A stretch of 64,000 nt of DNA from CBDBCU01 sp965203435 (GTDB lineage Bacteria; Chloroflexota; Dehalococcoidia; Lucifugimonadales; UBA3495): assembly GCA_965203435.1 (NCBI GenBank), contig CBDBCU010000006.1, forward strand, positions 372,001 to 436,000, written 5' to 3'. The position numbers were made by a program, and so were the translations under genes. Each line of letters starts with the position of its first letter. Within the stretch, counting starts at the first letter, position 1. This document shows positions 26,610-34,484 of this stretch, piece by piece. The notes beneath the pieces were generated by a model that was given only the letters and a program-made list of their open reading frames with translations, did no database searches and was not told the DNA's origin.

Positions 26610-26643
26610 CCGGGGCGGGACCTAAACCCGCCCCGGCTTTTTA
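26610..26643. terminator. Bidirectional rho-independent terminator between pyrD and clp
   Basis: A perfect 10-bp stem (CCGGGGCGGG / CCCGCCCCGG, loop ACCTAAA) is followed by CTTTTTATT on the plus strand and GGTTTTC on the minus strand. It can serve both convergent genes. Confidence 0.9.
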
Positions 26644-26659
26644 TTGGCGGTTGCCCGGT

Positions 26660-29104
26660 CTAGGCGGCGATTTCGGCGGCCGCCGCCTTGCTGATGTGCA
26701 GACCCTCCGGCCCGGCATCCACCCGCAGATGGTCGTCCGTTTGGAAATCCCCGGCCAGGATACCCTTGGACAAGGGATTTTCCAGATGCCGCTGAATGGC
26801 CCGGCGCAGCGGGCGCGCCCCATACACCGGGTCAAAACCCTCCTGGGCCAGCCAGTCGGCGGCGGCGTCCGTCAGCTCAAAGCTGATGGTGCGTTCCTCC
26901 AGCCGCTGCGCCACATCCTGCGCCATCAACCGCACCACCTGCACAATCTGCGCCCGGGTCAAGGGGCGGAAAATGATGGTTTCGTCAATGCGATTCAAAA
27001 ACTCCGGGCGGAAAGCCTGTTTCAGGGCGGCGTTGACCGCCTGATCCAGCCGGTCATCGGCAACCTCCGGCCGGCCATCGGTATGGAAACCGACGCCGGG
27101 ACGATTCAGGTTGCCGGTGCCCAGGTTGCTGGTCATTATGATGACCGTATTGCGAAAGTCCACGGTGCGGCCGTGGCCGTCGGTCAGCCGCCCATCCTCC
27201 AAAATTTGGAGCAGGAGGTTGAACACATCCGGATGGGCTTTCTCAATTTCATCGAACAGGATGACCCGGTAGGGCCGCCGCCGCACCGCCTCGGTCAACT
27301 GCCCGCCCTCATCGTAGCCCACATAACCCGGCGGCGCGCCAATCAGCCGGGCCACGGTGTGCTTCTCCAGATACTCCGACATATCCAGCCGCACCATATT
27401 GCTCTCATCGTCAAAGAGAAACTCGGTCAGGGCTTTGGACAATTCCGTCTTGCCCACGCCGGTCGGCCCCAGAAAGATAAAGCTGCTGATGGGCCGGCGG
27501 GGATTGCTGAGGCCGGAACGGGCGCGGCGGATGGCTTCGGAAACCGCCGTTACCGCCGCTTCCTGCCCAATCAGCCGCTGATGCAAAGTTTCCTCCATAT
27601 TGACCAGCCGCTCGGCCTCCCGCTCCAGCAGGCGGCCGGTGGGGATACCCGTCCAGCTGGAAACCAGCTCGGCAATATCCCGCTCCTCGACCACCAGGTC
27701 GATTTTGCGATCCTGCCGCAGCTCGGCCCGTTCCGCTTCATACTCGGCTTCCAGCCGCAGCCGTTCCGTTTTCAGCTGCGCCGCTTCGGCGTATTCGGAA
27801 CACTGGGCGGCGGCCTCCTCCTGGTCGGCCAGTTGGCGGATGCGGTTTTCCAGTTCCTGCAAGTTGTCCGGCAGCCCTTCGGCGTCAATCCGCAACTTGC
27901 TGGCCGCTTCATCGATGAAGTCAATGGCCTTGTCCGGCAGCTGCCGGGAAGTGATGTAGCGGTCGCTGAGGCGGGTCGCCGCCTGCAAAGCCGAATCGTC
28001 AATCTTGACCTTGTGATGGGCTTCGTAGCGCGGCCGCAGGGCTTCCAGAATCCGCACCGTATCCTCCGGGCTGGGCTCCTCCAGATAGATGGGCTGGAAA
28101 CGCCGTTCCAGGGCGGCGTCTTTCTCGATGTGACGGCGGTACTCGTCGGCGGTGGTAGCCCCGATGCACTGGAGTTCGCCCCGGGCCAGGGCCGGTTTCA
28201 GCAGATTGCTGGCGTCCATCCCGCCCTCGCCGGCCCCGGCCCCCACCATAGTGTGCATTTCATCCAGAAACAGGATGACCTCGCCGTGGGCCTGCTTCAC
28301 TTCATCCATAACCGCCTTGAGCCGTTCCTCAAACTCGCCGCGGAATTTGGAACCGGCCACCAGCGCGCCCATATCCAGAGCCAGCACCCGCCGCCCCTTC
28401 AGGGAATCGGGCACATCCCCGGCCGACACCCGGGCCGCCAGCCCCTCGGCGATGGCCGTCTTGCCCACGCCGGCCTCGCCGATGATGACCGGATTGTTCT
28501 TTTTGCGGCGGGTCAGGGTCTGCATCACCCGCCGAATTTCTCCGTCCCGCCCGATAACCGGATCCAGCATCCCATCGGCGGCCAAGCGGGTCAGGTCAAT
28601 GCTGTATTTTTCCAGAGAGCGGTAACGGCTTTCCGCTTCCCGATCAGTAACCCGGTGGCCGCCGCGCACCCGTTCCAGGGCTTGATACACCCGTTCCGGG
28701 TCAATGCCGAACTCCCGGTTGACCTGCGCCGTATCGCCATTCGGTTCTTTGACCGCGGCGATAAAGAGATGCTCGACGCTGATGTATTCGTCGTTGAGAT
28801 GCTGGGCTTCCTCCCGGGCCGCTTCCAGCAGCTGCTGGGCCCGGGGGGTAATGTAAATCTGCTCCGTGGCCGTAACCAGCTTGGGCGCCGCTTCCAGCAG
28901 CCGATCCAGGCGGGACTTGACCGCTTCCGACGAAACGCTCAGCTGCGCCAGGATGCGGGCCGGAATGTCCTGATTGTCGCCCAGCAGGGCCAGGTAGATA
29001 TGCTCCACATCCCACTGGCTGTTGCGGTAGCGGCGCACCAAGTCCTGAGAGTTCTGGATGGCCTGCTGCGCCCGCTGGGTAAAATCCTCGGCTTTCAATG
29101 GCAT
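26660..29104 (-). CDS. clpC: Clp-family AAA+ unfoldase, ClpC-type (two AAA+ modules)
   Basis: An 814-residue Hsp100 protein: N-terminal double Clp repeat (residues 1-145), first AAA+ module with GEAGVGKTAIAEGLA and VILFLDEMHTMVGAG, a short middle domain (about 40 residues around CSEYAEAAQLKTERLRLE, UVR-like), and second module with GPTGVGKTELSKAL and VILFDEIEKAHPDVF. ClpB has a long coiled-coil M domain of about 120 residues. Here it is short, and the second module carries a VGF tripeptide (RPGVGFHTD) at the ClpP-docking position. This favours a protease-partner ClpC role over a disaggregase. It is last in a dnaJ-hspR-clp operon. A clpB annotation is the main alternative. Confidence 0.8.
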   Translation of the reverse strand: MPLKAEDFTQRAQQAIQNSQDLVRRYRNSQWDVEHIYLALLGDNQDIPARILAQLSVSSEAVKSRLDRLLEAAPKLVTATEQIYITPRAQQLLEAAREEAQHLNDEYISVEHLFIAAVKEPNGDTAQVNREFGIDPERVYQALERVRGGHRVTDREAESRYRSLEKYSIDLTRLAADGMLDPVIGRDGEIRRVMQTLTRRKKNNPVIIGEAGVGKTAIAEGLAARVSAGDVPDSLKGRRVLALDMGALVAGSKFRGEFEERLKAVMDEVKQAHGEVILFLDEMHTMVGAGAGEGGMDASNLLKPALARGELQCIGATTADEYRRHIEKDAALERRFQPIYLEEPSPEDTVRILEALRPRYEAHHKVKIDDSALQAATRLSDRYITSRQLPDKAIDFIDEAASKLRIDAEGLPDNLQELENRIRQLADQEEAAAQCSEYAEAAQLKTERLRLEAEYEAERAELRQDRKIDLVVEERDIAELVSSWTGIPTGRLLEREAERLVNMEETLHQRLIGQEAAVTAVSEAIRRARSGLSNPRRPISSFIFLGPTGVGKTELSKALTEFLFDDESNMVRLDMSEYLEKHTVARLIGAPPGYVGYDEGGQLTEAVRRRPYRVILFDEIEKAHPDVFNLLLQILEDGRLTDGHGRTVDFRNTVIIMTSNLGTGNLNRPGVGFHTDGRPEVADDRLDQAVNAALKQAFRPEFLNRIDETIIFRPLTRAQIVQVVRLMAQDVAQRLEERTISFELTDAAADWLAQEGFDPVYGARPLRRAIQRHLENPLSKGILAGDFQTDDHLRVDAGPEGLHISKAAAAEIAA

Positions 29105-29189
29105 TGTCTTGCCTCCTGATTGACGGCGTCGCGGCGGCCGTTAAGCCGGGCCGCCGCCGCCGGCGATTCCACTAGGGAAAAAGGCCGGA

Positions 29190-29537
29190 CTACCGGCCGG
29201 GTTCGGAACGGTGGAGGGCGGCCTGGGCGGCGGCCAACTGCCGCCGCAATTCCCGCCCTTCCCGTTCCAGTTCATCGATGCGCTGCATCAGCTTCAAGGC
29301 TACCTCGGCCCCGGCCAGGTTGACCCCCATATCCTCGGTAAAGGTCTTGATGCGGCGCAGCCGCTCAATGTCGGCTTGGGAATAGAGCCGCTGCCGCCCC
29401 AGGGTGCGGGAGGGGCGGATGATGCCCACCCGCTCGTAGTAGCGCAGGGTCTGGGCGTGCAGCCCCACCATCCGGGCGGCGATGCTGATGACGAAACAGG
29501 GTTCATCCTGATGCTCGCGCTGATAAGCCATAATCAC
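29190..29537 (-). CDS. hspR: MerR-family heat-shock repressor HspR
   Basis: A 115-residue protein with an N-terminal MerR winged helix (PCFVISIAARMVGLHAQTLRYYERVGII, then TLGRQRLYSQADIERLRRI) and a C-terminal coiled coil. The sequence matches HspR, the repressor that binds HAIR sites and uses DnaK as co-repressor in Actinobacteria. The GTG at 29537 overlaps the dnaJ stop (GTGA); an ATG two codons later is an alternative start. Placed between dnaJ and clp, it probably autoregulates this locus through the HAIR-like sites at 30536-30598. No dnaK is in the window. Confidence 0.85.
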   Translation of the reverse strand: MIMAYQREHQDEPCFVISIAARMVGLHAQTLRYYERVGIIRPSRTLGRQRLYSQADIERLRRIKTFTEDMGVNLAGAEVALKLMQRIDELEREGRELRRQLAAAQAALHRSEPGR

Positions 29538-30445
29538 TCGCTCCGGGACTGCCGCAATTCCTTGAGCTGACGGAACAGGGCCGTCTCCTCCGGGGTCAAA
29601 TTAGTAGGCAGCACCGCCTTGACCGTGGCGTAGAGACTGCCCTTGCTTTCCGGCTGATTCAGTTCAGGCATACCCTGGCCGGCCAGGCGAAACCGCCGCC
29701 CATTCTGCGTGCCGGGCGGGATGGTCAAAGCCACCTTGCTCCGCAGCGTCGGCACGGTAACCTCGGCCCCCAACGCCAGATCGGTCAAGGGAACGGCAAT
29801 CTCCGCATAGAGGTCTTTGCCCTGCCGCTCAAACCGGGGATGGGCCATCACCGTTACATTCAGGTAAAAGTCCCGGCCGCCGCCGCTACCCCCGGCCGGG
29901 ATATGCACCCGGGAGCCGTTAGCCACCCCCGGCGGAATTTTCACTTCCAGCCGCCGCTCGTCGGGCAGGGTTATCAGGCGGGTTGCGCCCTCGGCGGCTT
30001 CGGCCAGGGTAACTTCTACCGGATACTCGGCCGGCGGCCGGGAGCGGCCGCGCCCTTCCGCCCCAAACCCACCTCCGGCCCAATGGAACCGGTCGGTATT
30101 GAGCAAATCCCCCAGGTCAAATTCAAAACCGCCGGTCGCCGGGTTGTAGTCCCCGGCGGTGTAAAAGGAAAAGCCGCCGCCCCGACTGCGGGCCTGAGCT
30201 TCCGCTTCCTCGATGCGGTCGGCCTGCATCCAGCGGTCGCCGTACTTGTCGTACTTGCGCCGCTTTTCCCCGTCCGACAGCACTTCATGGGCCGCGTTGA
30301 TTTCCTTGAACTTTTCCTCGGCTTGGGTATCCCCCGGGTTCACATCCGGATGATACTGGCGGGCCAACCGGCGGTAAGCCTGCCGAATCTCCTTATCCCC
30401 GGCATCCCGGGCCACCCCCAGCAGGTCATAGTAGTTCGTCGCCAT
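29534..30445 (-). CDS. DnaJ-family co-chaperone without zinc finger (CbpA/type II-like)
   Basis: A 303-residue protein with a J-domain at residues 4-70 (YYDLLGV, HPDVNPGD containing the essential HPD, KYDKYGDRW). A G/F-rich linker follows, then two C-terminal beta-sandwich substrate-binding domains (PVEVTLAEAAEGATRLI and VPLTDLALGAEVTVPTL). The CxxCxGxG zinc finger of DnaJ proper is absent, so it is CbpA-like. It stimulates Hsp70 ATPase and delivers clients. It is the first gene of the leftward heat-shock operon, with its own promoter at 30481-30509. Confidence 0.9.
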   Translation of the reverse strand: MATNYYDLLGVARDAGDKEIRQAYRRLARQYHPDVNPGDTQAEEKFKEINAAHEVLSDGEKRRKYDKYGDRWMQADRIEEAEAQARSRGGGFSFYTAGDYNPATGGFEFDLGDLLNTDRFHWAGGGFGAEGRGRSRPPAEYPVEVTLAEAAEGATRLITLPDERRLEVKIPPGVANGSRVHIPAGGSGGGRDFYLNVTVMAHPRFERQGKDLYAEIAVPLTDLALGAEVTVPTLRSKVALTIPPGTQNGRRFRLAGQGMPELNQPESKGSLYATVKAVLPTNLTPEETALFRQLKELRQSRSE

Positions 30446-30480
30446 AGCGATACCCCGGTTTCAATTTAACTTATGTTGCT

Positions 30481-30509
30481 ATTGTAAGTTGTTTTGTTGC
30501 AAAAGTCAA
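30481..30509 (-). promoter_or_regulatory. Promoter of the dnaJ-hspR-clp operon
   Basis: On the minus strand TTGACT (30509-30504), 17 bp, then TACAAT (30486-30481). The 80-bp divergent spacer is strikingly AT-rich. A further palindrome, TCAAT-AAAATT-ATTGA (30506-30521), overlaps the -35. Confidence 0.75.
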
Positions 30510-30536
30510 TAAAATTATTGATTTCAAATAAAATCC

Positions 30537-30565
30537 TTGACAAATCCAACTCAACTATATACAAT
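30537..30565 (+). promoter_or_regulatory. Promoter of hsp20
   Basis: TTGACA (30537-30542), 17-bp spacer, TACAAT (30560-30565). The -35 forms the left arm of an imperfect inverted repeat CTTGACA / ACTCAAC (30536-30555), close to the HAIR consensus but one base short in spacing. Confidence 0.8.
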
Positions 30566-30577
30566 AGCCTTAACTAG

Positions 30578-30598
30578 ATTGATACAAGGCGTATCAAG
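30578..30598. promoter_or_regulatory. HAIR-like operator (putative HspR binding site)
   Basis: ATTGATA-CAAGGCG-TATCAAG has the same layout as the published HAIR consensus CTTGAGT-N7-ACTCAAG: TTGA and TCAA arms, 11 bp between them, dyad symmetry over seven bases. It sits just downstream of the hsp20 -10, where a bound repressor would block transcription, in the spacer of a locus that encodes HspR. Confidence 0.65.
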
Positions 30599-30639
30599 AT
30601 AGTTAGACCAACCAAGCAAACCGCAAGGAGGTACCAATT

Positions 30640-31122
30640 ATGGCAATGCGACCTTTGGAACCCTTTAACGAACTGCTCCGGATGCAGGACACCCTCGACC
30701 ACTTCCGGCGGAGTTTCAACCCGGCTCCCGCCGGCGTCCCGGCGCCGGAAAGCTGGGCCATTCCCCTGGATGTGGTGCAGGGGGAGGACGCGATTATCGT
30801 CCACGCTTCCCTGCCCGGGGTGAACCCGGAGGCCATCAGCGTCGCCATCGACAACGATGTGCTGACCATCCGGGGACAGACCGCCGAGGAACGGGAACGG
30901 CGGGAGAGCAGCTTCCTGATGCGGGAACGGCGCGCCGGCCGTTTCCACCGCGCCCTGCGCCTGCCCGACACCTTGGACACGGAAAAGGCCCAGCCGCGCT
31001 ACGACAACGGGGTGCTGACCATTGCCTTTCCCAAGTTGCCCGCCCGCCAGGCCCGCCAACTGAAAGTCCAGGTAGGCAGCCCGGCGGAATCCCCGGCCAC
31101 CACTGCGGACGAACCGGCCTAG
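30640..31122 (+). CDS. Hsp20 / alpha-crystallin small heat-shock protein
   Basis: A 160-residue protein with an alpha-crystallin domain at about residues 38-145: PLDVVQGEDAIIVHASLPGV, the VLTIRGQTAEERE strand, and the closing GVLTIAFPK (G-x-L-x-I-x-x-P motif). It acts as an ATP-independent holdase preventing aggregation. AAGGAGGT, a perfect ribosome-binding site, precedes the ATG. It is transcribed divergently from dnaJ-hspR-clp, next to HAIR-like sites, so HspR control is likely. It ends at a strong terminator. Confidence 0.93.
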   Translation: MAMRPLEPFNELLRMQDTLDHFRRSFNPAPAGVPAPESWAIPLDVVQGEDAIIVHASLPGVNPEAISVAIDNDVLTIRGQTAEERERRESSFLMRERRAGRFHRALRLPDTLDTEKAQPRYDNGVLTIAFPKLPARQARQLKVQVGSPAESPATTADEPA

Positions 31123-31152
31123 AACGGCCGCGCCAACCGGCGGCAACAAAAC

Positions 31153-31186
31153 GGGGGCGGGTTCAGCAACCCGCCCCCAAGTTTTT
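31153..31186 (+). terminator. Rho-independent terminator of hsp20
   Basis: A perfect 11-bp stem (GGGGGCGGGTT / AACCCGCCCCC, loop CAGC) followed by AAGTTTTT, 31 bp after the hsp20 stop. Confidence 0.92.
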
Positions 31187-31307
31187 CCGCCTTATTCCCT
31201 TTGCCCCCGGTTCTTTCCGCGCACCCGGAAATCGTTGCCGGATTATCCGTAACCCGTTGCCGGACAAATACGCCCCGAGCAAAAAGAAATTTCCGCCGCA
31301 AAACCCC

Positions 31308-31336
31308 TTGCCAAGCCCGAAATGAAGTGATATACT
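31308..31336 (+). promoter_or_regulatory. Promoter of tRNA-Asn
   Basis: TTGCCA (31308-31313), 17 bp, TATACT (31331-31336), about 40 bp upstream of the tRNA 5' end. Confidence 0.7.
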
Positions 31337-31375
31337 AACCTTGTTGTCGACCACAAAGGCGCGGCAACGCAGTGT

Positions 31376-31450
31376 TCCTCAGTAGCTCAGCGGTAGAGCG
31401 GGCGGCTGTTAACCGCTAGGTCGCAGGTTCGAATCCTGCCTGAGGAGCCA
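31376..31450 (+). tRNA. tRNA-Asn (GTT)
   Basis: A complete cloverleaf: acceptor TCCTCAG pairs with CTGAGGA, D stem GCTC/GAGC with loop AGCGGTA, anticodon stem GGCGG/CCGCT with loop CTGTTAA (anticodon GTT at 31408-31410), T arm GCAGG-TTCGAAT-CCTGC. Discriminator G and an encoded CCA (31448-31450) follow. Confidence 0.96.
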
Positions 31451-31533
31451 CTTCCCCTCCCGTTTCCCCCTTGCCCCCATCGGCTTTCGCCAAGTGTTGC
31501 GCCCAGTCAAAAACCTGCACTTCCCCTTGCTCC

Positions 31534-31640
31534 CGGTTCAGGTTAGAGACGACTCCGTCGCTTTTCTCAAAAGTAATGCGCTAGGTGCCGGATGCCGGAA
31601 TGCTCCACCCTTTGCCCCGGTTGCCGGCCAAGTGCTGAAC
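31534..31640 (-). pseudogene. Relic of a second higB toxin gene
   Basis: Read on the minus strand it translates as NRGKGWSIPASGT, a stop, then RITFEKSDGVVSNLN. This aligns with NRGDEWSVSVSGNWRITFREENGSIYNLN in the intact toxin at 32017-32307. The conserved Trp codon TGG has become TAG. The 5' two thirds of the gene are missing. The relic lies just downstream of the intact higA, so it is probably a remnant of a duplicated module. The rest of 31451-31672 holds nothing recognisable. Confidence 0.75.
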
Positions 31641-31672
31641 GCACCGACCATGGAGAATCGTCCGTTGCCTGA

Positions 31673-32017
31673 TTACCGTTTCAGCTCGGCCGGCTGGTCG
31701 GCTTGGGCCGGCCAAGCCGGGGGATAAGGCTGCACTTCCACTTCATCCCACCGGGCGCGCATCTGCACCGCGTCATACCACCCTTGGAGCCGCAGGAGCA
31801 GCTCCATTTTCAGGTCAAAGGCTTTCTCGATACGCAGGGCCGTCTCCGGCGTCAGGCCGGTTTTGCCATTCACCAAGTCGGCAAGGGCCGCCTCGGGCAA
31901 GCCCAGGATTTCCGCGGCCGCGCCGATGCTTAACCCGAACTCCTCCAGGGCTTCCCGCCGGAGGAATTCACCGGGATGGCAAGGCGTCAGTTTTACCTTG
32001 ATACCGCTATCGGACAT
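31673..32017 (-). CDS. higA: HigA-type antitoxin (XRE helix-turn-helix)
   Basis: The ATG at 32017 overlaps the toxin stop by one base (TGATG), which sets the start; the product is 114 residues. It has the HigA pattern TPCHPGEFLRREALEEFGLSIGAAAEILGLPEAALADLVNGKTGLTPETALRIEKAFD, a helix-turn-helix of the XRE type. The C-terminal tail LLLRLQGWYDAVQMR is typical of VapI/HigA antitoxins. Antitoxins of this family neutralise HigB and repress their own operon. Gene order toxin-antitoxin is as usual for higBA. Confidence 0.9.
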   Translation of the reverse strand: MSDSGIKVKLTPCHPGEFLRREALEEFGLSIGAAAEILGLPEAALADLVNGKTGLTPETALRIEKAFDLKMELLLRLQGWYDAVQMRARWDEVEVQPYPPAWPAQADQPAELKR

Positions 32018-32307
32018 CAGTGGTAATCCTCCAAATTCAGGTTGTAGATGGAGCCGTTCTCCTCTCGAAAAGTAATCCGCCAGTTGCCGGATACCGAAAC
32101 GCTCCATTCGTCGCCCCGGTTGCGGTAAAGACGATGTACCCGCCAACCGCCCGAGGACCTGGCGATGAAATGGGAAATATCCTCAGCGTCCAGCAAAGCC
32201 AGTACCACGTCCTCTACACGCCCGGCTAGATCGCGGCGGAGAAAACGCGAGCTATGGTCCTCAATCAGCTGACGTAATCCCCGGTGGCGGACGGACTCGA
32301 TAATCAT
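32017..32307 (-). CDS. higB: HigB/RelE-type toxin (host inhibition of growth, mRNA interferase)
   Basis: A 96-residue protein of the RelE/ParE superfamily HigB branch (plasmid maintenance killer): LAGRVEDVVLALLDAEDISHF, WRVHRLYRNRGDEWSVSVSGNWRITFREENG and the terminal NLEDYH. The family cleaves ribosome-bound mRNA. Relative to classic HigB the N-terminus is intact. A TATAGA box about 18 bp upstream of the ATG may be the -10. It is coupled to higA by a TGATG overlap. Confidence 0.88.
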   Translation of the reverse strand: MIIESVRHRGLRQLIEDHSSRFLRRDLAGRVEDVVLALLDAEDISHFIARSSGGWRVHRLYRNRGDEWSVSVSGNWRITFREENGSIYNLNLEDYH

Positions 32308-32416
32308 CCCATCATTCTATAGGGTATCCCCGGCTAGGGCAATATGAAACCGCCCCTTTTAATTCCCCCTTTGGCCTGCTATCCTGTCCGTCAGCTAACG
32401 ATCCCCGGAGGCTTGG

Positions 32417-32809
32417 ATGCGGGCTTTGAGCATCCGCCAGCCTTGGGCTTGGCTGGTGGTCAGCGGCTACAAGGATATTGAAAACCGCACCTGGCCCACC
32501 CGGTTTCGCGGCCGGGTGTACGTCCACGCCGGCCAGTTGGCAATGCCGCCGGGTTCCTTTCCGGCCCAAGAGGATTATATCCGGCAGGCCGGACTTGGGA
32601 TACCCGAGGATTTGCCCCGGGGCGCTATCGTGGGCGAGGTTTCCATTGTCGACTGCGTAGTCTCTGCCGCCAGCCCCTGGTTTTGCGGTCCCTATGGATG
32701 GGTAGTAGCCGATCCCCTGCGCTACGCAATCCCTATTCCCTGCCGCGGCCGATTGGGCTTTTTCCGGGTAGATGAAAAGGCGATCAGCGGTTATAATGGC
32801 AATCCCTGA
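32417..32809 (+). CDS. ASCH-domain protein
   Basis: A 130-residue protein beginning MRALSIRQPWAWLVVSGYKDIENRTWPTRFRGRVYVHAG, the ASCH fold signature (beta-barrel related to PUA domains). Later GAIVGEVSIVDC and PYGWVV fit the same fold. ASCH proteins are predicted RNA-binding or RNA-processing factors; some have amidohydrolase activity on N4-acetylcytidine. GGAGG precedes the ATG. It stands alone between higBA and the DUF805 genes. Confidence 0.85.
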   Translation: MRALSIRQPWAWLVVSGYKDIENRTWPTRFRGRVYVHAGQLAMPPGSFPAQEDYIRQAGLGIPEDLPRGAIVGEVSIVDCVVSAASPWFCGPYGWVVADPLRYAIPIPCRGRLGFFRVDEKAISGYNGNP

Positions 32810-32831
32810 TTAGCGCTGAAAGGAGGCGGCT

Positions 32832-33425
32832 ATGGAAATTGCGCCGACGACGCCGGCCAAGGGGATGGTTTCCTTTCCCCAGGCGGTAATGCTGGCCCTG
32901 CGGAAGTATTCGGACTTCAGCGGGCGGGCCAGCCGCGCCGAATACTGGTGGTGGGTGCTGGCCCTGTGGATTGGCAATTCCATGGTTTCCGCCCTGGACG
33001 CCACCATCCTGTCCGTTTCCGAACAAGGGACTTTCAGCCCCTTCGGCTCCATATTCTTTCTGGCGGTCTTTCTGCCCTCCCTCGCCGTTACCGCCCGCCG
33101 CCTCCACGACCTCGGCCGCACCGGCTGGTGGCAAGTGGCTTGGGAAGCCCTGTTCACCCTGGGCTGGATCCCCTTGCTTATCGGCGCCATCGTGGGCCTG
33201 ATTGGCGGTATCGGCGCGCTGATTGGCGGGATTCCCGACCTGATTTCCACTTGGGACTTCGGGGAGTTTTTCGGCAACCTGCTGGCCGCCCTGATTGGGC
33301 CGGTGCTGGTGGGCTTTGTCATTACCGCCCTGCTCTATCTGGGTACCTTTATCTGGTGGATCGTTTGGATGACCAAGCGGGGAACGGCCGGCCCCAACCG
33401 CTTTGGCCCGGATCCCCTGGCCTAG
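32832..33425 (+). CDS. DUF805 family membrane protein
   Basis: A 197-residue protein with the DUF805 signature KYSDFSGRASRAEYWWWVL, a first helix, then LAVTARRLHDLGRTGWWQ, and further hydrophobic helices (IGAIVGLIGGIGALIGG and a C-terminal VGFVITALLYLGTFIWWIVW). It ends in KRGTAGPNRFGPDPLA, a common DUF805 tail. Function unknown; it sits in the inner membrane. The next gene is a paralogue. Confidence 0.88.
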   Translation: MEIAPTTPAKGMVSFPQAVMLALRKYSDFSGRASRAEYWWWVLALWIGNSMVSALDATILSVSEQGTFSPFGSIFFLAVFLPSLAVTARRLHDLGRTGWWQVAWEALFTLGWIPLLIGAIVGLIGGIGALIGGIPDLISTWDFGEFFGNLLAALIGPVLVGFVITALLYLGTFIWWIVWMTKRGTAGPNRFGPDPLA

Positions 33426-33519
33426 ACCGGGCGGCCCCGGCTAAAGCCCGGCGGCCGCTCCCGTTGCCGTGCCGGCCCGCCGGCGGCCGGCCCATTCCAA
33501 TAGCCGGGCAAGGAGAATT

Positions 33520-34050
33520 ATGACCGAAACCAAACCGATGCTGCCTTTCCCGGAGGCCATCAAATCCTGCCTGCGCCAGTATGTCGGGTTCACCGGCCGG
33601 GCGACCCGGGCCGAATACTGGTGGTGGGTACTGGGCACCGTGGTGATGCACATCCTGCTGTCCCTCCTTGACCGGATTATTTTCGGCTTTGGGCCGGATA
33701 ATTTCGGGTTGCTGGATCCCCTGTTCGGCTTGGCGACGGTGTTGCCGAGCTTGGCCGTTACCGCCCGGCGGCTCCACGACATCGGCCGCACCGGTTGGTG
33801 GCAACTGGTGTGGCTCGGCGTCGGCATCCTGGGCGCGCTACCCTTTGCGGTTATGCTGGTGGTGGCCCTGGTCGGCGGCATCAGCGGCGATTTCAGCTGG
33901 GGCGCGGCTATCGTGCAGGCCCTGGTCGGACTGCTGATTTCCCTGGCGGTCTGGATTGGCTTGGCCGTCTGGCAAATCTGGTGGCTGGTTACGCAAGGGC
34001 AAGCCGGCCCGAACCGGCACGGCCCGGATCCCCGGGCCTGGACCGCCTAG
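33520..34050 (+). CDS. DUF805 family membrane protein (paralogue of the preceding gene)
   Basis: The ATG at 33520 follows AAGGAG; the upstream extension of the frame is ignored. The 176-residue product repeats the neighbour's landmarks: QYVGFTGRATRAEYWWWVLG, LAVTARRLHDIGRTGWWQ, two hydrophobic central helices and the tail GQAGPNRHGPDPRAW. The pair clearly arose by tandem duplication. The role is unknown. Confidence 0.88.
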   Translation: MTETKPMLPFPEAIKSCLRQYVGFTGRATRAEYWWWVLGTVVMHILLSLLDRIIFGFGPDNFGLLDPLFGLATVLPSLAVTARRLHDIGRTGWWQLVWLGVGILGALPFAVMLVVALVGGISGDFSWGAAIVQALVGLLISLAVWIGLAVWQIWWLVTQGQAGPNRHGPDPRAWTA

Positions 34051-34064
34051 TCGCGAGGGAAAAG

Positions 34065-34484
34065 ATGCCCAAAGTAATCCCGGTTCCCGACGAACTCAGC
34101 CAGCCCTTTTGGGAGGGGGTGCAGCAGCGGCGTTTGCTGTTGCAGCATTGCGCCGCCTGCGCCCGGTTTCAGTATCCGCCGCAGGCCATCTGCCAGTTCT
34201 GCGATTCCGCCGCCGCCCTGACTTGGCAGGAAGTGGTCGGCAAAGGCCGCATTGCCACCTACATTGTCATCGAGGACGGTCGGCTGAACCGGCGGATGCC
34301 CGACCAGCCCTATAACCTGGCCCTGATAACCCTGGACGCTGACCCCACCGTCAACTTCTACTCCAACCTGCCCGGAACGCCCCCTTACCAGGCACCGGTC
34401 GGGGCGGCGGTGGAAGTTTGCTTTGAGGAAGTAGCCCCGGGGCAGCTGATTCACGAATGGCGGGTGACCGGCAATGACCAGTAG
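34065..34484 (+). CDS. DUF35 / OB-fold zinc-ribbon acyl-CoA-associated protein
   Basis: The ATG at 34065 (GAGGGAAA upstream) gives 139 residues. A rubredoxin-like zinc ribbon (CAACARFQYPPQAICQFC, CxxC...CxxC) is followed by an OB-fold domain (GKGRIATYIVI, YNLALITLD). DUF35 proteins form complexes with thiolase-like enzymes in acyl-CoA, sterol or archaeal mevalonate metabolism, apparently as scaffold or CoA-binding subunits. The gene overlaps the following thiolase by 11 bp, the standard pairing. Confidence 0.88.
   Translation: MPKVIPVPDELSQPFWEGVQQRRLLLQHCAACARFQYPPQAICQFCDSAAALTWQEVVGKGRIATYIVIEDGRLNRRMPDQPYNLALITLDADPTVNFYSNLPGTPPYQAPVGAAVEVCFEEVAPGQLIHEWRVTGNDQ

Noticed and set aside
31376..31450. 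tRNA-Asn as an integration site for a genomic island
   Set aside because: No integrase lies nearby and no direct repeat of the tRNA 3' end is visible downstream in the window.
31494..31727. Plus-strand ORF of 77 codons after tRNA-Asn
   Set aside because: It overlaps the antisense of the higB relic and the higA 3' end; no start signal or recognisable domain.
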